The notes: generated by a model not told the origin, from the sequence alone. A stretch of DNA of 64,000 bases from Qipengyuania sphaerica (GCF_019711595.1 NZ_JAIGNR010000001.1:1178001-1242000); one strand, 5' to 3'. Counted from the stretch's first letter, positions 43,990 through 53,334 are shown. Numbers and translations are program-made.

Positions 43990-46515
43990 ATGGTTGCCAT
44001 TCCCGACTTGAGCTATGTCCGCCAGCGCCTGACCGGCGATCCGCAGCGTTTCGTCGCGTGGATGCGAGACAATTGGCATCACAGCCGCCGCCTCCGCGTG
44101 CTGACCTATCTTGGCGGGATCGGCCTGATCCTTCTGGTCCTTGCCTGGGCCTCGCTCGCGCGCAACCTGCCCGAAGCCGATTCGCTGCTCGAATACGAGA
44201 CTCCGCTGCCCACAGTGGTACGCGGTGTCGATGGCGAAATCGTCCATTCCTACGCCCGCGAACGTCGGGTCCAGCTGCAATATGCCGATTTCCCTCAGGT
44301 GATGATCGAGGCGATTCTGTCGGCAGAAGACAAGACCTTTTTCAGCCACGGAGGCGTCGATTTCACCGGCACGCTCAACGCGGTCGTCGACTATGCCACC
44401 AAATACGGCTCCGACGAGCGCGCGGTGGGTGGTTCGACGATCACCCAGCAGGTCGCGAAGAACCTCCTTCTTGGCGACGAGTATTCGGTTACTCGCAAGC
44501 TGAAGGAAATGATCCTCGCCCAGCGCATCGAGCAGGTGCTGACCAAGGAAGAGATCCTCGAACTCTATCTCAATGAAATCGCTCTGGGACGCCGTAGCTT
44601 CGGCGTGCAGGCCGCCTCGCGCGCTTATTTCGACAAGGATGTCGGCGATCTCGAACTGCACGAGGCCGCATTTCTTGCCATCCTGCCCAAGGCGCCGGAA
44701 CGCTACGGTCGTGCCCGCTATGAAGACATGGCGATCGAACGGCGCAATTTCGTGCTCGACCAGATGGTCGCCAACGGTTTCGTCAGCCGCGCAGATGCCA
44801 GCGCGGCCAAGGCCAAGCCCCTCGGCCTCGTCCAGCAGCGCACCGAACGCTCGGCGGATGCCGGTTATTTCCTCGAGGAAGTCCGCCGCCAGCTGATCGA
44901 GAAGTTCGGCGAGACTGCCGAAGAAACGGGCGAAAGCGGCGAGACGGGCAACAGCGTCTATGCCGGCGGCCTATGGGTACGCACCTCGCTCGACACCGAA
45001 TTGCAGGATGCCGCCCGCGATGCCCTGCGCGCGCAATTACTGCGCTATCACGGCAATCGTGGCTACACGGGCCCGATCGCCACGCTTAATCCGGAGAATG
45101 GCGACCTCCACTCGCAGCTCGCCTCCTCCAACATCTCGATCAATTACGAGGACTGGAGGATCGGGGTCATCACCGAAGGCGGTTCCTCGCCCAAGATCGG
45201 GATGACCGATGGCGAGGATTATGCGCTCTCGGGTGCTCCGTCCTCGGTGAAGGTCGGCGATGTGGTCGCCGCGGTAAAGACCGGCGAGGGCTATGCCATC
45301 CGCGGTGTGCCGGAAGTGTCGGGGGGCTTCCTCGCGGAATCGCCCAAGACGGGCCGCGTGCTGGCCATGCAGGGCGGGTTCGACAGCCGTCTCGGCAGCT
45401 TCAACCGGGCCACTCAGGCGCTGCGCCAACCGGGTTCGACCATCAAGCCCTTCGTCTATGCCAGCGCGCTCGATCACGGGATGACTCCCGCCACCATGGT
45501 CCCTGACCAGACCTTCTGCGTCTGGCAGGGCGCGAACCTTGGCGAGAAATGCTTCCGCAACTTCGGCGGCGGTGGTGGCGGCGAACACACGATGCGCTGG
45601 GGTCTCGAGCAGAGCCGGAACCTCATGACGGTGCACATCGCCGACGATACCGGCATGCAGAACGTCACAGAAACGATCAGCCGCCTCGGTATCGGCGATT
45701 ACGAACCCTATTATTCCTTCGCGCTGGGCGCTGGCGACACGACGGTTGCGAAGATGGTCAACGGCTATGCAGCGCTCGCCAACTGGGGTCGCCAGCACGA
45801 GGGCACGGTCATCGACTATGTGCAGGACCGCCGCGGCAAAGTGATCTTCCGCAGTGATCGGCGAGACTGCAACAGGTGCAATATGGATGAATGGGACGGC
45901 CAGCCCATGCCGCGTTTCGAGCCGGGCGGGCGCCAGGTGCTCGACCCGCGCACCGCCTTCCAGGTCGTCCACATGCTCCAGGGCGTGGTGACGCGCGGTA
46001 CGGCAGTGCGCCTGCGCAGCCTCGATCTCCCCTTGTTCGGCAAGACCGGCACAACCAACGGACCGACCAACGCCTGGTTCGTCGGCGGAACGCCCGATAT
46101 CATCGCGGGCATGTATGTCGGCTTCGACCAGCCCCGCAATCTTGGCGGGTGGGTGCAGGGCGGCAATACCGCCGCGCCGATCATGAAGCAGTTCATCGAG
46201 GCGACGCGCGATCGCTGGACCAGCGACGATTTCATCGCCCCGCCGGGCATTCGCATGGTCAAGATCGACCGGCGCAGCGGAAAGCGCGTGTTCGAAGGCA
46301 CCCCGACCAACGAACCGACCGCTGCCGTTATCTGGGAAGCCTTCAAGCCCGACACCGAACCGGCTCGTGCGACACGCTCGGACGAGCTGGCAGCGAAGCG
46401 CAGCGAGATCCTCGACCTCATCCGCCGTGCACGCGAAGGGGTGAGGGGGCCGACGCAGCAAGGCCGCGACGACCAGCCAACCGACTTCGTCGAAGACCAG
46501 GGCGGCATCTACTAA
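43990..46515 (+). CDS. mrcA: Penicillin-binding protein 1A (bifunctional transglycosylase/transpeptidase)
   Basis: Peptidoglycan synthase of 841 aa. One membrane anchor (about residues 38-58) is followed by the GT51 domain with ILSAEDKTFFSHGG (catalytic Glu near 113) and GGSTITQQVAKN, then an OB-like region and the transpeptidase with QPGSTIKPF (nucleophile Ser near 483), SRN in EQSRNLMT (near 540) and KTG in FGKTGTTN (near 684). Follows a murein amidase gene by 62 bases. Confidence 0.96.
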   Translation: MVAIPDLSYVRQRLTGDPQRFVAWMRDNWHHSRRLRVLTYLGGIGLILLVLAWASLARNLPEADSLLEYETPLPTVVRGVDGEIVHSYARERRVQLQYADFPQVMIEAILSAEDKTFFSHGGVDFTGTLNAVVDYATKYGSDERAVGGSTITQQVAKNLLLGDEYSVTRKLKEMILAQRIEQVLTKEEILELYLNEIALGRRSFGVQAASRAYFDKDVGDLELHEAAFLAILPKAPERYGRARYEDMAIERRNFVLDQMVANGFVSRADASAAKAKPLGLVQQRTERSADAGYFLEEVRRQLIEKFGETAEETGESGETGNSVYAGGLWVRTSLDTELQDAARDALRAQLLRYHGNRGYTGPIATLNPENGDLHSQLASSNISINYEDWRIGVITEGGSSPKIGMTDGEDYALSGAPSSVKVGDVVAAVKTGEGYAIRGVPEVSGGFLAESPKTGRVLAMQGGFDSRLGSFNRATQALRQPGSTIKPFVYASALDHGMTPATMVPDQTFCVWQGANLGEKCFRNFGGGGGGEHTMRWGLEQSRNLMTVHIADDTGMQNVTETISRLGIGDYEPYYSFALGAGDTTVAKMVNGYAALANWGRQHEGTVIDYVQDRRGKVIFRSDRRDCNRCNMDEWDGQPMPRFEPGGRQVLDPRTAFQVVHMLQGVVTRGTAVRLRSLDLPLFGKTGTTNGPTNAWFVGGTPDIIAGMYVGFDQPRNLGGWVQGGNTAAPIMKQFIEATRDRWTSDDFIAPPGIRMVKIDRRSGKRVFEGTPTNEPTAAVIWEAFKPDTEPARATRSDELAAKRSEILDLIRRAREGVRGPTQQGRDDQPTDFVEDQGGIY

Positions 46516-46589
46516 CCTCATACCCCGCGTTACTTTACAATCGCCGCCCGCGCGCTAGGTGGGCGGACCAGTGATTTGAGGAATTGACT

Positions 46590-47717
46590 ATGCGTGCCGA
46601 AGGGCAGGCCAATATCGACCGTATCGAAGCAGCGCTCGCGCTCGTGCGCCAGTCGCTCGACTGGGAGCGCGCGCTGCGCCGCCTCGACGAGCTCGACGCC
46701 CGTGTGCAGGACCCAACACTGTGGGATGATCCCAAGCAGGCACAGGCGATCACGCAGGAGCAGAAGCGGCTCGAAACCGCGATCAACACCGTCCGCGACA
46801 TCGAGAGCGAGATGGGCGATGCGATCGAATTCGTCGAAATGGGCGAGGCCGAGGGCGACGACGAGGTTATCGCCGAGGGTCTCACCAGCCTCCAGTCGCT
46901 CGCCGACAGGGCCGATCGCGACAAGGTGCAGGCCCTGCTTTCGGGCGAGGCAGATGCCAACGATACCTATCTCGAAATCCACGCCGGTGCCGGCGGGACC
47001 GAGAGCCAGGACTGGGCCGAAATGCTCTTCCGCATGTACGGACGCTGGGCGGAACGTCGCGGATTCAAAATCGAGACGGTCGAATACCAGGCTGGTGAAC
47101 AGGCGGGCATCAAGGGCGCGACGCTGCTCATCAAGGGCGAGAATGCCTATGGCTATGCCAAGACCGAGAGCGGCGTCCACCGCCTCGTCCGTATCAGCCC
47201 CTACGACAGCTCGGCGCGCCGCCACACCAGCTTCAGCTCGGTCTGGGTCTACCCGGTGATCGACGACGATATCGACATCGAAATCAATCCAGCCGACCTC
47301 AAGATCGACACTTATCGCGCGTCAGGCGCTGGCGGCCAGCACGTCAACACCACCGATTCCGCCGTTCGCATCACCCACCAGCCCACCGGCATCGTGGTGG
47401 CAAGCCAGAACGACCGCAGCCAGCACAAGAACAAGGCCACGGCCATGAACATGCTCAAGGCGCGCCTGTTCGAACGCGAAATGGCCGAGCGGGAGGCGGC
47501 AGCTTCGGGCGAATACCAGGAAAAGAGCGAGATCGGGTGGGGACACCAGATCCGCAGCTACGTCCTGCAGCCCTACCAGATGGTCAAGGACCTGCGCACC
47601 GGCGTCACCTCGCCCACGCCAGACGATGTGCTGGACGGCGCGCTCGATCCTTTTATCTCCGCCGCGCTCGCACAGCGTGTGACGGGCGAAACGGTCGAGG
47701 TGGAGGACGCCGAGTGA
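46590..47717 (+). CDS. prfB: Peptide chain release factor 2
   Basis: Terminates at UGA and UAA. The GGQ catalytic tripeptide is in GAGGQHVN near residue 250; the tripeptide recognition motif reads SPY in [15 protein letters not shown] rather than SPF. Length is 375 aa and the whole gene reads in one frame with no internal UGA, so it lacks the programmed +1 frameshift seen in E. coli prfB. ATG at 46590; an in-frame TTG 6 bases upstream is less likely. Confidence 0.96.
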   Translation: MRAEGQANIDRIEAALALVRQSLDWERALRRLDELDARVQDPTLWDDPKQAQAITQEQKRLETAINTVRDIESEMGDAIEFVEMGEAEGDDEVIAEGLTSLQSLADRADRDKVQALLSGEADANDTYLEIHAGAGGTESQDWAEMLFRMYGRWAERRGFKIETVEYQAGEQAGIKGATLLIKGENAYGYAKTESGVHRLVRISPYDSSARRHTSFSSVWVYPVIDDDIDIEINPADLKIDTYRASGAGGQHVNTTDSAVRITHQPTGIVVASQNDRSQHKNKATAMNMLKARLFEREMAEREAAASGEYQEKSEIGWGHQIRSYVLQPYQMVKDLRTGVTSPTPDDVLDGALDPFISAALAQRVTGETVEVEDAE

Positions 47718-48427
47718 ATGCCGGCGCGCCTTTGCTGATCTTATCGGCCGCGCTTTTGTCGGCCTGTAAGGGGCAGGGCGAGGGCGGCTCGGGTTTTCCT
47801 GCGCCCGACCGTCCGGTATCGGAAGTTACATCGAGCCAGTTCTCTACCGAAGATCAGCGTGACAGCCGCGGTGAGGCGCAGACGGTCATGGAACTGGCGG
47901 AAATCGAAGAGGGCATGACTGTCGCCGACATTGGCGCCGGTAATGGCTATTACACCGTCCGCCTTGCCGCCCGGGTAGGCGAGGCGGGCCGCGTGCTTGC
48001 GCAGGACATCGATCCCGAGGCGCTGGACCGGCTCGGGCGCAGGGTCGAGCGGTACCGGCTCGACAATGTCTCCATCCGCCGTGGCGAATTTGCCGATCCG
48101 CGACTGCCCGCGAATAGCTTCGACCGCATCTTCCTGGTCCACATGTACCACGAGATCGAGCAACCCTACGAATTCCTCTGGCGCATGTGGCCCGCACTGC
48201 GCGCAGAGGGGCAGGTGGTCGTTGTCGATGTCGACCGGCCGACTGATGCGCACGGGATCGATCCGCTGCTGCTATCCTGCGAATTCGAGCGGGTGGGCTA
48301 CGAGCTGGTCGCCTTCAAGGATGCTCCCGAACTGTCGGGCTACTATGCACAGTTCAAGGCAGCCGCTAACAGGCCTGAACCCGGAGAGATCAAGCCCTGC
48401 CGCAGCGACAGCGTGACGCAAGGCTAG
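47714..48427 (+). CDS. Class I SAM-dependent methyltransferase with a lipoprotein-type N-terminus
   Basis: A 237-aa protein. Residues 1-18 form a hydrophobic signal with lipobox LSAC (Cys18). The rest is a Rossmann methyltransferase with VADIGAGNGYYTVRL (motif I, near residues 72-86), an Asp in AQDIDPEAL and a FVLVHMYHEI-like strand. GTG start overlapping the prfB stop (GTGA). Export of a SAM enzyme is odd, since SAM is cytoplasmic; either the domain is a non-enzymatic relic, the signal is not used, or the start is misplaced. Confidence 0.72.
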   Translation: MNAGAPLLILSAALLSACKGQGEGGSGFPAPDRPVSEVTSSQFSTEDQRDSRGEAQTVMELAEIEEGMTVADIGAGNGYYTVRLAARVGEAGRVLAQDIDPEALDRLGRRVERYRLDNVSIRRGEFADPRLPANSFDRIFLVHMYHEIEQPYEFLWRMWPALRAEGQVVVVDVDRPTDAHGIDPLLLSCEFERVGYELVAFKDAPELSGYYAQFKAAANRPEPGEIKPCRSDSVTQG

Positions 48428-48466
48428 ACGCCGCATTGGCGTCAAACCGATAAGAGAGAGAAATAC

Positions 48467-49873
48467 ATGAGTTTCAAGGGTCTGAGCCCGATTGTTTACG
48501 GCGGACGCGAAGTCTTGCCGTTGATCGAAGGCGGCAAGGGTGTCTCCGCCACGAATCACATGAGCTCGGGCGCCTGGGCCGCTGCCGGTGGTATCGGCAC
48601 GGTCAGCGCGGTGAATGCCGACAGCTATGACGAGGACGGCAATCCGATCCCGCAGGTCTATCCGCAGGCAACCCGCGTGGAGCGTTTCGAACAGCTGGTC
48701 CAGTACGGTATCGATGGCGCCACCGAACAGGTGAAGCGCGCCTATGAAATCGCCGACGGCAAGGGCGCGATCAACATCAACGTGCTGTGGGAAATGGGCG
48801 GAGCGCAGCGCGTAATGGAAGGCGTGCTGGAAAACTGCCCCGGCATGGTCACCGGCGTCACCTGCGGCGCTGGCATGCCCTACAAGCTCGCCGAGATCGC
48901 CGCGCATCACAAGGTCTACTACCTGCCGATCATCAGCTCGGCCCGTGCCTTCCGCGCCCTGTGGAAGCGCAGCTATTCCAAGGTGCCCGAATGGCTCGCG
49001 GCCGTGGTCTATGAAGATCCCTGGCTGGCTGGTGGCCACAACGGCCTCTCCAATGCCGAGGACCCGCGCAAGCCGGAAGACCCGTATCCGCGCGTGAAAG
49101 CACTGCGTGAAACCATGCGCGCCGAGGGCGTTTCCGAAGATGTCGCGATCGTCATGGCGGGCGGCGTGTGGTTCCTGCGCGAATGGAACGACTGGATCGA
49201 CAATCCCGAGCTCGGGAAGATCGCCTTCCAGTTCGGCACGCGCCCGCTGCTGACGCACGAAAGCCCGATCCCGCAGGTTTGGAAGGACATGCTGCGCACG
49301 GTCGAACCAGGCGACGTGTTGCTGCACAAGTTCAGCCCAACCGGCTTCTATTCCAGCGCGGTGAAGACGCCGTTCCTTTACGATCTGATGCACCGCAGCG
49401 AGCGCCAGATCCCGATCTTCAAGCGCGATCAGGAAGAAGGCACCATCCCGCTTCTCGATCACGGCAAGGCGAAGTATTTCTTCGTCCACCCGGGCGACCA
49501 GCGCAAGGCCCTTGCCTGGATACACGAGGGCTTCACCGAACCGCTCAAGACTCCCGACGACACGGTGGTGTTTGTCACCCCCGAAAGCGCCGAGCAGATC
49601 CGCGCCGACCAGCAGGGCTGCATGGGTTGCCTGTCGCATTGCCAGTTCAGCAGCTGGAAGGACCACGACAACCACACGACTGGCCGTCTCGCCGATCCGC
49701 GCAGCTTCTGCATCCAGAAGACCCTGCAGGACATCGCCCACGGCGGCGACCCGGACGAGAACCTCGCCTTCGCCGGCCACGCAGCCTACCGCTTCAAGCA
49801 GGACCCGTTCTACTCGAACAACTTCACGCCCACCGTGGCGCAGCTGGTCGAGCGGATCCTGACAGGGGATTGA
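48467..49873 (+). CDS. Nitronate monooxygenase family protein
   Basis: FMN-dependent 2-nitropropane dioxygenase-like TIM-barrel protein of 468 aa. The FMN-binding features GVTCGAGMPYKL (near 128) and VMAGGVWF (near 228) are visible. A C-terminal CMGCLSHC motif near 385-392 is unusual for simple nitronate monooxygenases. AAGAGAGAG precedes the ATG. The lineage-specific member may have another substrate. Confidence 0.85.
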   Translation: MSFKGLSPIVYGGREVLPLIEGGKGVSATNHMSSGAWAAAGGIGTVSAVNADSYDEDGNPIPQVYPQATRVERFEQLVQYGIDGATEQVKRAYEIADGKGAININVLWEMGGAQRVMEGVLENCPGMVTGVTCGAGMPYKLAEIAAHHKVYYLPIISSARAFRALWKRSYSKVPEWLAAVVYEDPWLAGGHNGLSNAEDPRKPEDPYPRVKALRETMRAEGVSEDVAIVMAGGVWFLREWNDWIDNPELGKIAFQFGTRPLLTHESPIPQVWKDMLRTVEPGDVLLHKFSPTGFYSSAVKTPFLYDLMHRSERQIPIFKRDQEEGTIPLLDHGKAKYFFVHPGDQRKALAWIHEGFTEPLKTPDDTVVFVTPESAEQIRADQQGCMGCLSHCQFSSWKDHDNHTTGRLADPRSFCIQKTLQDIAHGGDPDENLAFAGHAAYRFKQDPFYSNNFTPTVAQLVERILTGD

Positions 49874-49878
49874 CGCGA

Positions 49879-50595
49879 ATGGGCAGAGGGAAAGGTGATG
49901 ACAGCCATGCTCCCTCACTCGCGCGCTGGCTGACAGAGCCGCTGTGCCTGCCGAAAATTGCCGCCGCACCTTTTCGCGATCCGGTGGAAACGAACGTCCA
50001 CGCCGCCGGAATGCCGGTCATCGTCCTGCCGGGAATGGCATCGGGTGATCGTTCGACTGCTTTACTGCGCAATTCGCTGGAAGCCGCTGGGTTTAAGCCG
50101 CGGGCAGGCGGACTGGGCCGCAACATGACGGTTTCGGCGGAGAAATTCCATTCGCTGGAGACGCTACTGGCGGATGCAGTCCAGACCGAAGGAAAGCGCG
50201 CGATCTTGATCGGATGGAGCCTTGGCGGGTTCTACACTCGGGTTCTGGCCCAGAGGCATCCCGAAAAAGTGGCTCTCGTCGCAACGCTCGGCACGCCCTT
50301 TTCAGGCAGTCGCAGGGCCAACAACGCGTGGCGGCTGTACGAACTGCTTGCCGATCATCCGGTCGATGCGCCGCCTCTGCCGGACGATCCTGCGGTCAAG
50401 CCCCCGGTTCTTACGCTTGCCTTCTGGTCGCCCGTCGATGGCGTCGTTGCTCCTGCGAGCGCGCGCGGATTACCGGGAGAACGCGACGTAGCGATCGAAT
50501 TGCCTTTCCGGCATTTCGAAATGGGATGTTCGCGCCGTGCCGTGAAGCAAATCATCGAGCAAATCAGCAGCCACCTGGCCGCAGCCGACGCCTAG
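49879..50595 (+). CDS. Alpha/beta hydrolase
   Basis: A 238-aa hydrolase with the nucleophile elbow GWSLGG (Ser near 114) and an oxyanion-type VIVLPGMASGDRST strand near 46. A late Asp (WSPVDGVVAP) and His (PFRHFEMG) give the rest of a triad. It starts 5 bases after the nitronate monooxygenase stop, so the two are co-transcribed. Substrate unknown. Confidence 0.82.
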   Translation: MGRGKGDDSHAPSLARWLTEPLCLPKIAAAPFRDPVETNVHAAGMPVIVLPGMASGDRSTALLRNSLEAAGFKPRAGGLGRNMTVSAEKFHSLETLLADAVQTEGKRAILIGWSLGGFYTRVLAQRHPEKVALVATLGTPFSGSRRANNAWRLYELLADHPVDAPPLPDDPAVKPPVLTLAFWSPVDGVVAPASARGLPGERDVAIELPFRHFEMGCSRRAVKQIIEQISSHLAAADA

Positions 50596-51020
50596 CGCCA
50601 CAGCTGCATCGACCTGATCGCATCCGGCATCTTGCCGTCGGTATCGGGCCGCGAGATCGTGCGTTCGACGATCCTCCACTTGCGGCGAACCTTGCCCTTT
50701 CGCCACAGGTCCATGAGCCAGGTTTCCCCCGACCATTCGTGATCGCCCATGGTCGCGTCTAGCGTCATGCGGGTCGCGAAGACGGCAATGTCGCCGTGAC
50801 GGCGGACGTATACCTCGTCGAAGCGGTAGCCGTTGCAGCGGAAGCGCGTGGTGGCCGCCTCGAGCCAGCTGGCACGGTCGAGGATGGCCGGACTTTTCGA
50901 ACCGAGCAGGAAGATGAAGTCCTTCGAGGCGAGCGCCTTCATCTGGTTGCGGTCACGTTGCGCCCAGCTGCGCATCCAAAGATGCTCGAGAGCTTCGATC
51001 CTGGCTGAAAATTCGTCCAT
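50592..51020 (-). CDS. SnoaL/NTF2-like protein (DUF4440)
   Basis: A 142-aa protein with the alpha+beta cone fold: N-terminal helices IEALEHLWMRSWAQRDRNQMKAL, then strands RRHGDIAVFATRMTLDA and SGETWLMDLWRKGK. Typical of nuclear-transport-factor-2-like DUF4440 proteins. It overlaps the convergent hydrolase gene by 4 bases. No role is known. Confidence 0.78.
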   Translation of the reverse strand: MDEFSARIEALEHLWMRSWAQRDRNQMKALASKDFIFLLGSKSPAILDRASWLEAATTRFRCNGYRFDEVYVRRHGDIAVFATRMTLDATMGDHEWSGETWLMDLWRKGKVRRKWRIVERTISRPDTDGKMPDAIRSMQLWR

Positions 51021-51308
51021 GGCTACAAGCGATTAGAGGCCCATGCTGCCAATGCAAGCTCGATGATTGCGTGGGCAGGGATGCAAGTATTTTCCTACTC
51101 GCGCAAAATATGCTCGTCTCCCGCCATGCTTCGCAACGCCCCCAAGACTTCCCATGCGGCATGGGCATCAGGCTCATGGCTATCAGCTGAAGGGGCATCT
51201 GCTTCGACGAAGTGTCAACTTCGTTCGGCTACAGCTTTCTTTAATAGTCACAGGAGTTTGGAAGCAGAACCTGCAGCTGTCGCTGTGTCAACTTCGTCAC
51301 CTTCGCGC
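51021..51308. other. 288-base gap with no recognised gene
   Basis: Less GC-rich than its flanks and without a convincing coding frame or tRNA. It contains the hairpin and the 13-base direct repeat listed separately. It may hold the promoter of the DUF4440 gene and the 3' end of the dehydrogenase transcript. Confidence 0.4.
51207..51297. repeat. Palindrome and 13-base direct repeat
   Basis: ACGAAGT (51207-51213) and ACTTCGT (51218-51224) form a perfect 7-bp inverted repeat with a 4-base loop. Its right half belongs to GTGTCAACTTCGT (51212-51224), which is repeated exactly at 51285-51297. The arrangement resembles an operator or a remnant repeat. Confidence 0.5.
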
Positions 51309-52331
51309 TTACAGCCCGCTCAGAACCTGGTCGGGCGGGCGGTGGCCGTCGGCCCACATGCGGATATTGGCGATGACCTTCATTCCCGAATCCTCGCGCC
51401 CCTCGCGCGTGGCGCTGCCGATGTGAGGGAGGGTCATGACATTGGGGTGGCGAATGAGGCGTTCGTCGACATTGGGCTCGTCCGGAAAGACGTCGAGACC
51501 CGCGCCGGCGAGATGCCCGCTTTCGAGGGCTTCGATCAGCGCTTCGTAATCGACCAGGTCGCCACGCGCGGTGTTGATGAGGCTCGCACCCTCTTTCATC
51601 AAGCCGAGTCGCCGCGCGTCGATCAGGTGATGATTGCCCGGACTGGCCGGGCAGTGAAGCGTGAGGATGTCCGCCTGCGCTACGAGATCGTCGAGATTTT
51701 CCACATAGGTCGCGCCGAACATGCGCTCGATCGCTTCGGGCAGGCGCTTGCGGTTGTGATAGGCGATTTCCAGACCGAAGGCGCGGGCCCGGTGTGCCAC
51801 CGCCTGCCCGATGCGGCCCATGCCGATGATGCCGAGGGTCTTGCCGCCCAGCTTGCGCCCCAGCATCGCCGTGGGAGCCCAGCCCGTCCATTCGCCGCTG
51901 CGGATAAGTTGCACGCCTTCGCGGATGCGCCGCGGTACGCCGATGATGCCTGCCATGGTGAGGTCGGCAGTATCGTCGGTAAAGACGCCGGGCGTATTCG
52001 TGACGATGATCTTGCGCGAGGCTGCGGCAGCAAGGTCGATATGCTCGGTGCCCGCACCAAAATTGGCGATCAACCCCAGACCCTCGCCTGCCTGGTCGAT
52101 CATCTCGGCATCGATCCGGTCGGTGACTGTGGGAACAAGGACGTCACAGGCCTGCATCGCGTCGATCAGCTGTTCGCGGGTGAGCTCCATATCGCTTGCA
52201 TTGGTGCGCACTTCGAACAATTCGCCCATGCGTTCTTCCACTGCCGGACCGAGCCTGCGGGTCACCACCACGCGGGGTTTGCGGGTCAGGCGTTTCTCCG
52301 GTGCGGGATCGGGCGTTTGTGTCGTAACCAT
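51309..52331 (-). CDS. 2-hydroxyacid dehydrogenase (D-isomer specific), GyaR/hydroxypyruvate reductase type
   Basis: NAD(P)-dependent dehydrogenase (340 aa). The dinucleotide-binding motif LGIIGMGRIGQAVAHRARAF is near residues 160-179; the conserved Arg in NTARGDLVD (near 246), Glu in DEPNVDERL (near 275) and His in LPHIGSAT (near 293) form the active site. Similar to glyoxylate/hydroxypyruvate reductases. ATG at 52331 is chosen over an in-frame TTG 9 bases upstream. Confidence 0.9.
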   Translation of the reverse strand: MVTTQTPDPAPEKRLTRKPRVVVTRRLGPAVEERMGELFEVRTNASDMELTREQLIDAMQACDVLVPTVTDRIDAEMIDQAGEGLGLIANFGAGTEHIDLAAAASRKIIVTNTPGVFTDDTADLTMAGIIGVPRRIREGVQLIRSGEWTGWAPTAMLGRKLGGKTLGIIGMGRIGQAVAHRARAFGLEIAYHNRKRLPEAIERMFGATYVENLDDLVAQADILTLHCPASPGNHHLIDARRLGLMKEGASLINTARGDLVDYEALIEALESGHLAGAGLDVFPDEPNVDERLIRHPNVMTLPHIGSATREGREDSGMKVIANIRMWADGHRPPDQVLSGL

Positions 52332-52416
52332 GCAATCCAACTCGCTACGCTTTTGGCATCGGGGCGGTCAAGCGGCGCTTGTAGGTGCGCGACACGAGGG
52401 ATATGATGGCAGGGGC

Positions 52417-52884
52417 ATGCTGAAGCGAATTCTCTTACTTTTCCCGGTGCTTGCGGCACTGGCTGTTCCGGCCGGCGCGCAGGACCGCGAAGTGCCTTAT
52501 TGGGCGACCTTGCGATCGAGCGAGATCAACATGCGTGTCGGCCCGAGTGCCGATTACAAGATCGACTGGGTTTATCGACGCCCGGGCCTACCCATCAAGG
52601 TCGTTCGCGTACTGGAAGGCTGGCGACTGATCGAAGATCCGGACGGCACGCGGGGCTGGGTCGCCTCGCGCCTGTTAAGCCCCGATCACGGCGCAATCGT
52701 GATCGGCAGCGAACCGGCTGCCATGCGTGAGGATCCCGACGGCAGTTCACCGATCAAGTGGCGCCTGGAGCCGGGCGTCATAGGTGTGCTCGGCGATTGC
52801 GGGCGGGGTTGGTGCGAACTGCGCGTGGCCAATCGTTCGGGCTATGTGCGCCAGGAACAGCTCTGGGGGGCGGGCAAGCCCTGA
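52417..52884 (+). CDS. SH3 domain-containing secreted protein
   Basis: A 155-aa protein with a signal peptide ending near PAGAQ (residue 23) and two SH3-type repeats (DUF1058-like): SSEINMRVGPSADYKIDWVY near 33-52, and a second near 95-150 with WCELRVANRSGYV. Likely binds cell wall. The start at 52417 has AGGGG upstream. Convergent with the first small lipoprotein gene, one base apart. Confidence 0.85.
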   Translation: MLKRILLLFPVLAALAVPAGAQDREVPYWATLRSSEINMRVGPSADYKIDWVYRRPGLPIKVVRVLEGWRLIEDPDGTRGWVASRLLSPDHGAIVIGSEPAAMREDPDGSSPIKWRLEPGVIGVLGDCGRGWCELRVANRSGYVRQEQLWGAGKP

Positions 52885-52885
52885 T

Positions 52886-53290
52886 CTATTCGGATCGAGG
52901 CGTGACGGTATAGCTCTGGCTGCCGTCGTCTCGCGTGGTCACGAAGCTGCCGTCTTCCGCCAGTGGTGAATTGGTCCAGCAGCGTTCCTGCTGGTCTTCG
53001 CCATCGCCTTCGGGGTCGAAACACACATTGGGGCCATCGGCCGTCCATGTACCGTTGCCGACGACCTGGTCACCGGCGCTGTCGATATAGGTACCGTCCG
53101 CGCGCAACTCGCTCGTTGCGTAAACGACGCCTTCGCCGCCCGTGATATCGTAGACGCCCGGGCCCATGCTGAAGAATTCGGGGGCTTGCACCGTGGCCTC
53201 TTCGGTCCCAACATTATCTTGGGTATCCTCTGCGCCGGAGTTGCAGGCGGCGAGCGAACAGCCCAGGCAAAGCGACAAAACACGCAACAT
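52886..53290 (-). CDS. Small lipoprotein A of a tandem paralogous trio
   Basis: A 134-aa predicted lipoprotein with lipobox LAAC (Cys16). The mature part is acidic and Thr/Ser-rich and contains GVYDITG, ADGTYIDSAGD, NGTWT, CFDPEGDG, a second Cys (CWTN) and EDGSFVTT. The same order of motifs occurs in the next two genes on this strand. Function unknown. Confidence 0.82.
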   Translation of the reverse strand: MLRVLSLCLGCSLAACNSGAEDTQDNVGTEEATVQAPEFFSMGPGVYDITGGEGVVYATSELRADGTYIDSAGDQVVGNGTWTADGPNVCFDPEGDGEDQQERCWTNSPLAEDGSFVTTRDDGSQSYTVTPRSE

Positions 53291-53302
53291 GTGGATCTCC
53301 TA

Positions 53303-53334
53303 AAAGGAACAGGGCGGCTCCTGCGAACCGCCCT
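53303..53334 (-). terminator. Intrinsic terminator after lipoprotein B
   Basis: AGGGCGG (53311-53317) pairs with CCGCCCT (53328-53334) around a 10-base loop. In the minus-strand direction the stem is followed by a CTTTT run. It lies downstream of the gene ending at 53361. Confidence 0.7.

Noticed and set aside
46516-46589. Programmed frameshift or upstream regulatory frame for prfB
   Set aside because: The release factor reads in a single frame from the ATG and no slippery UGA site is present.
51063-52406. Long plus-strand frame across the gap and the dehydrogenase
   Set aside because: Most of it is antisense to the dehydrogenase gene; the part in the gap is not supported.
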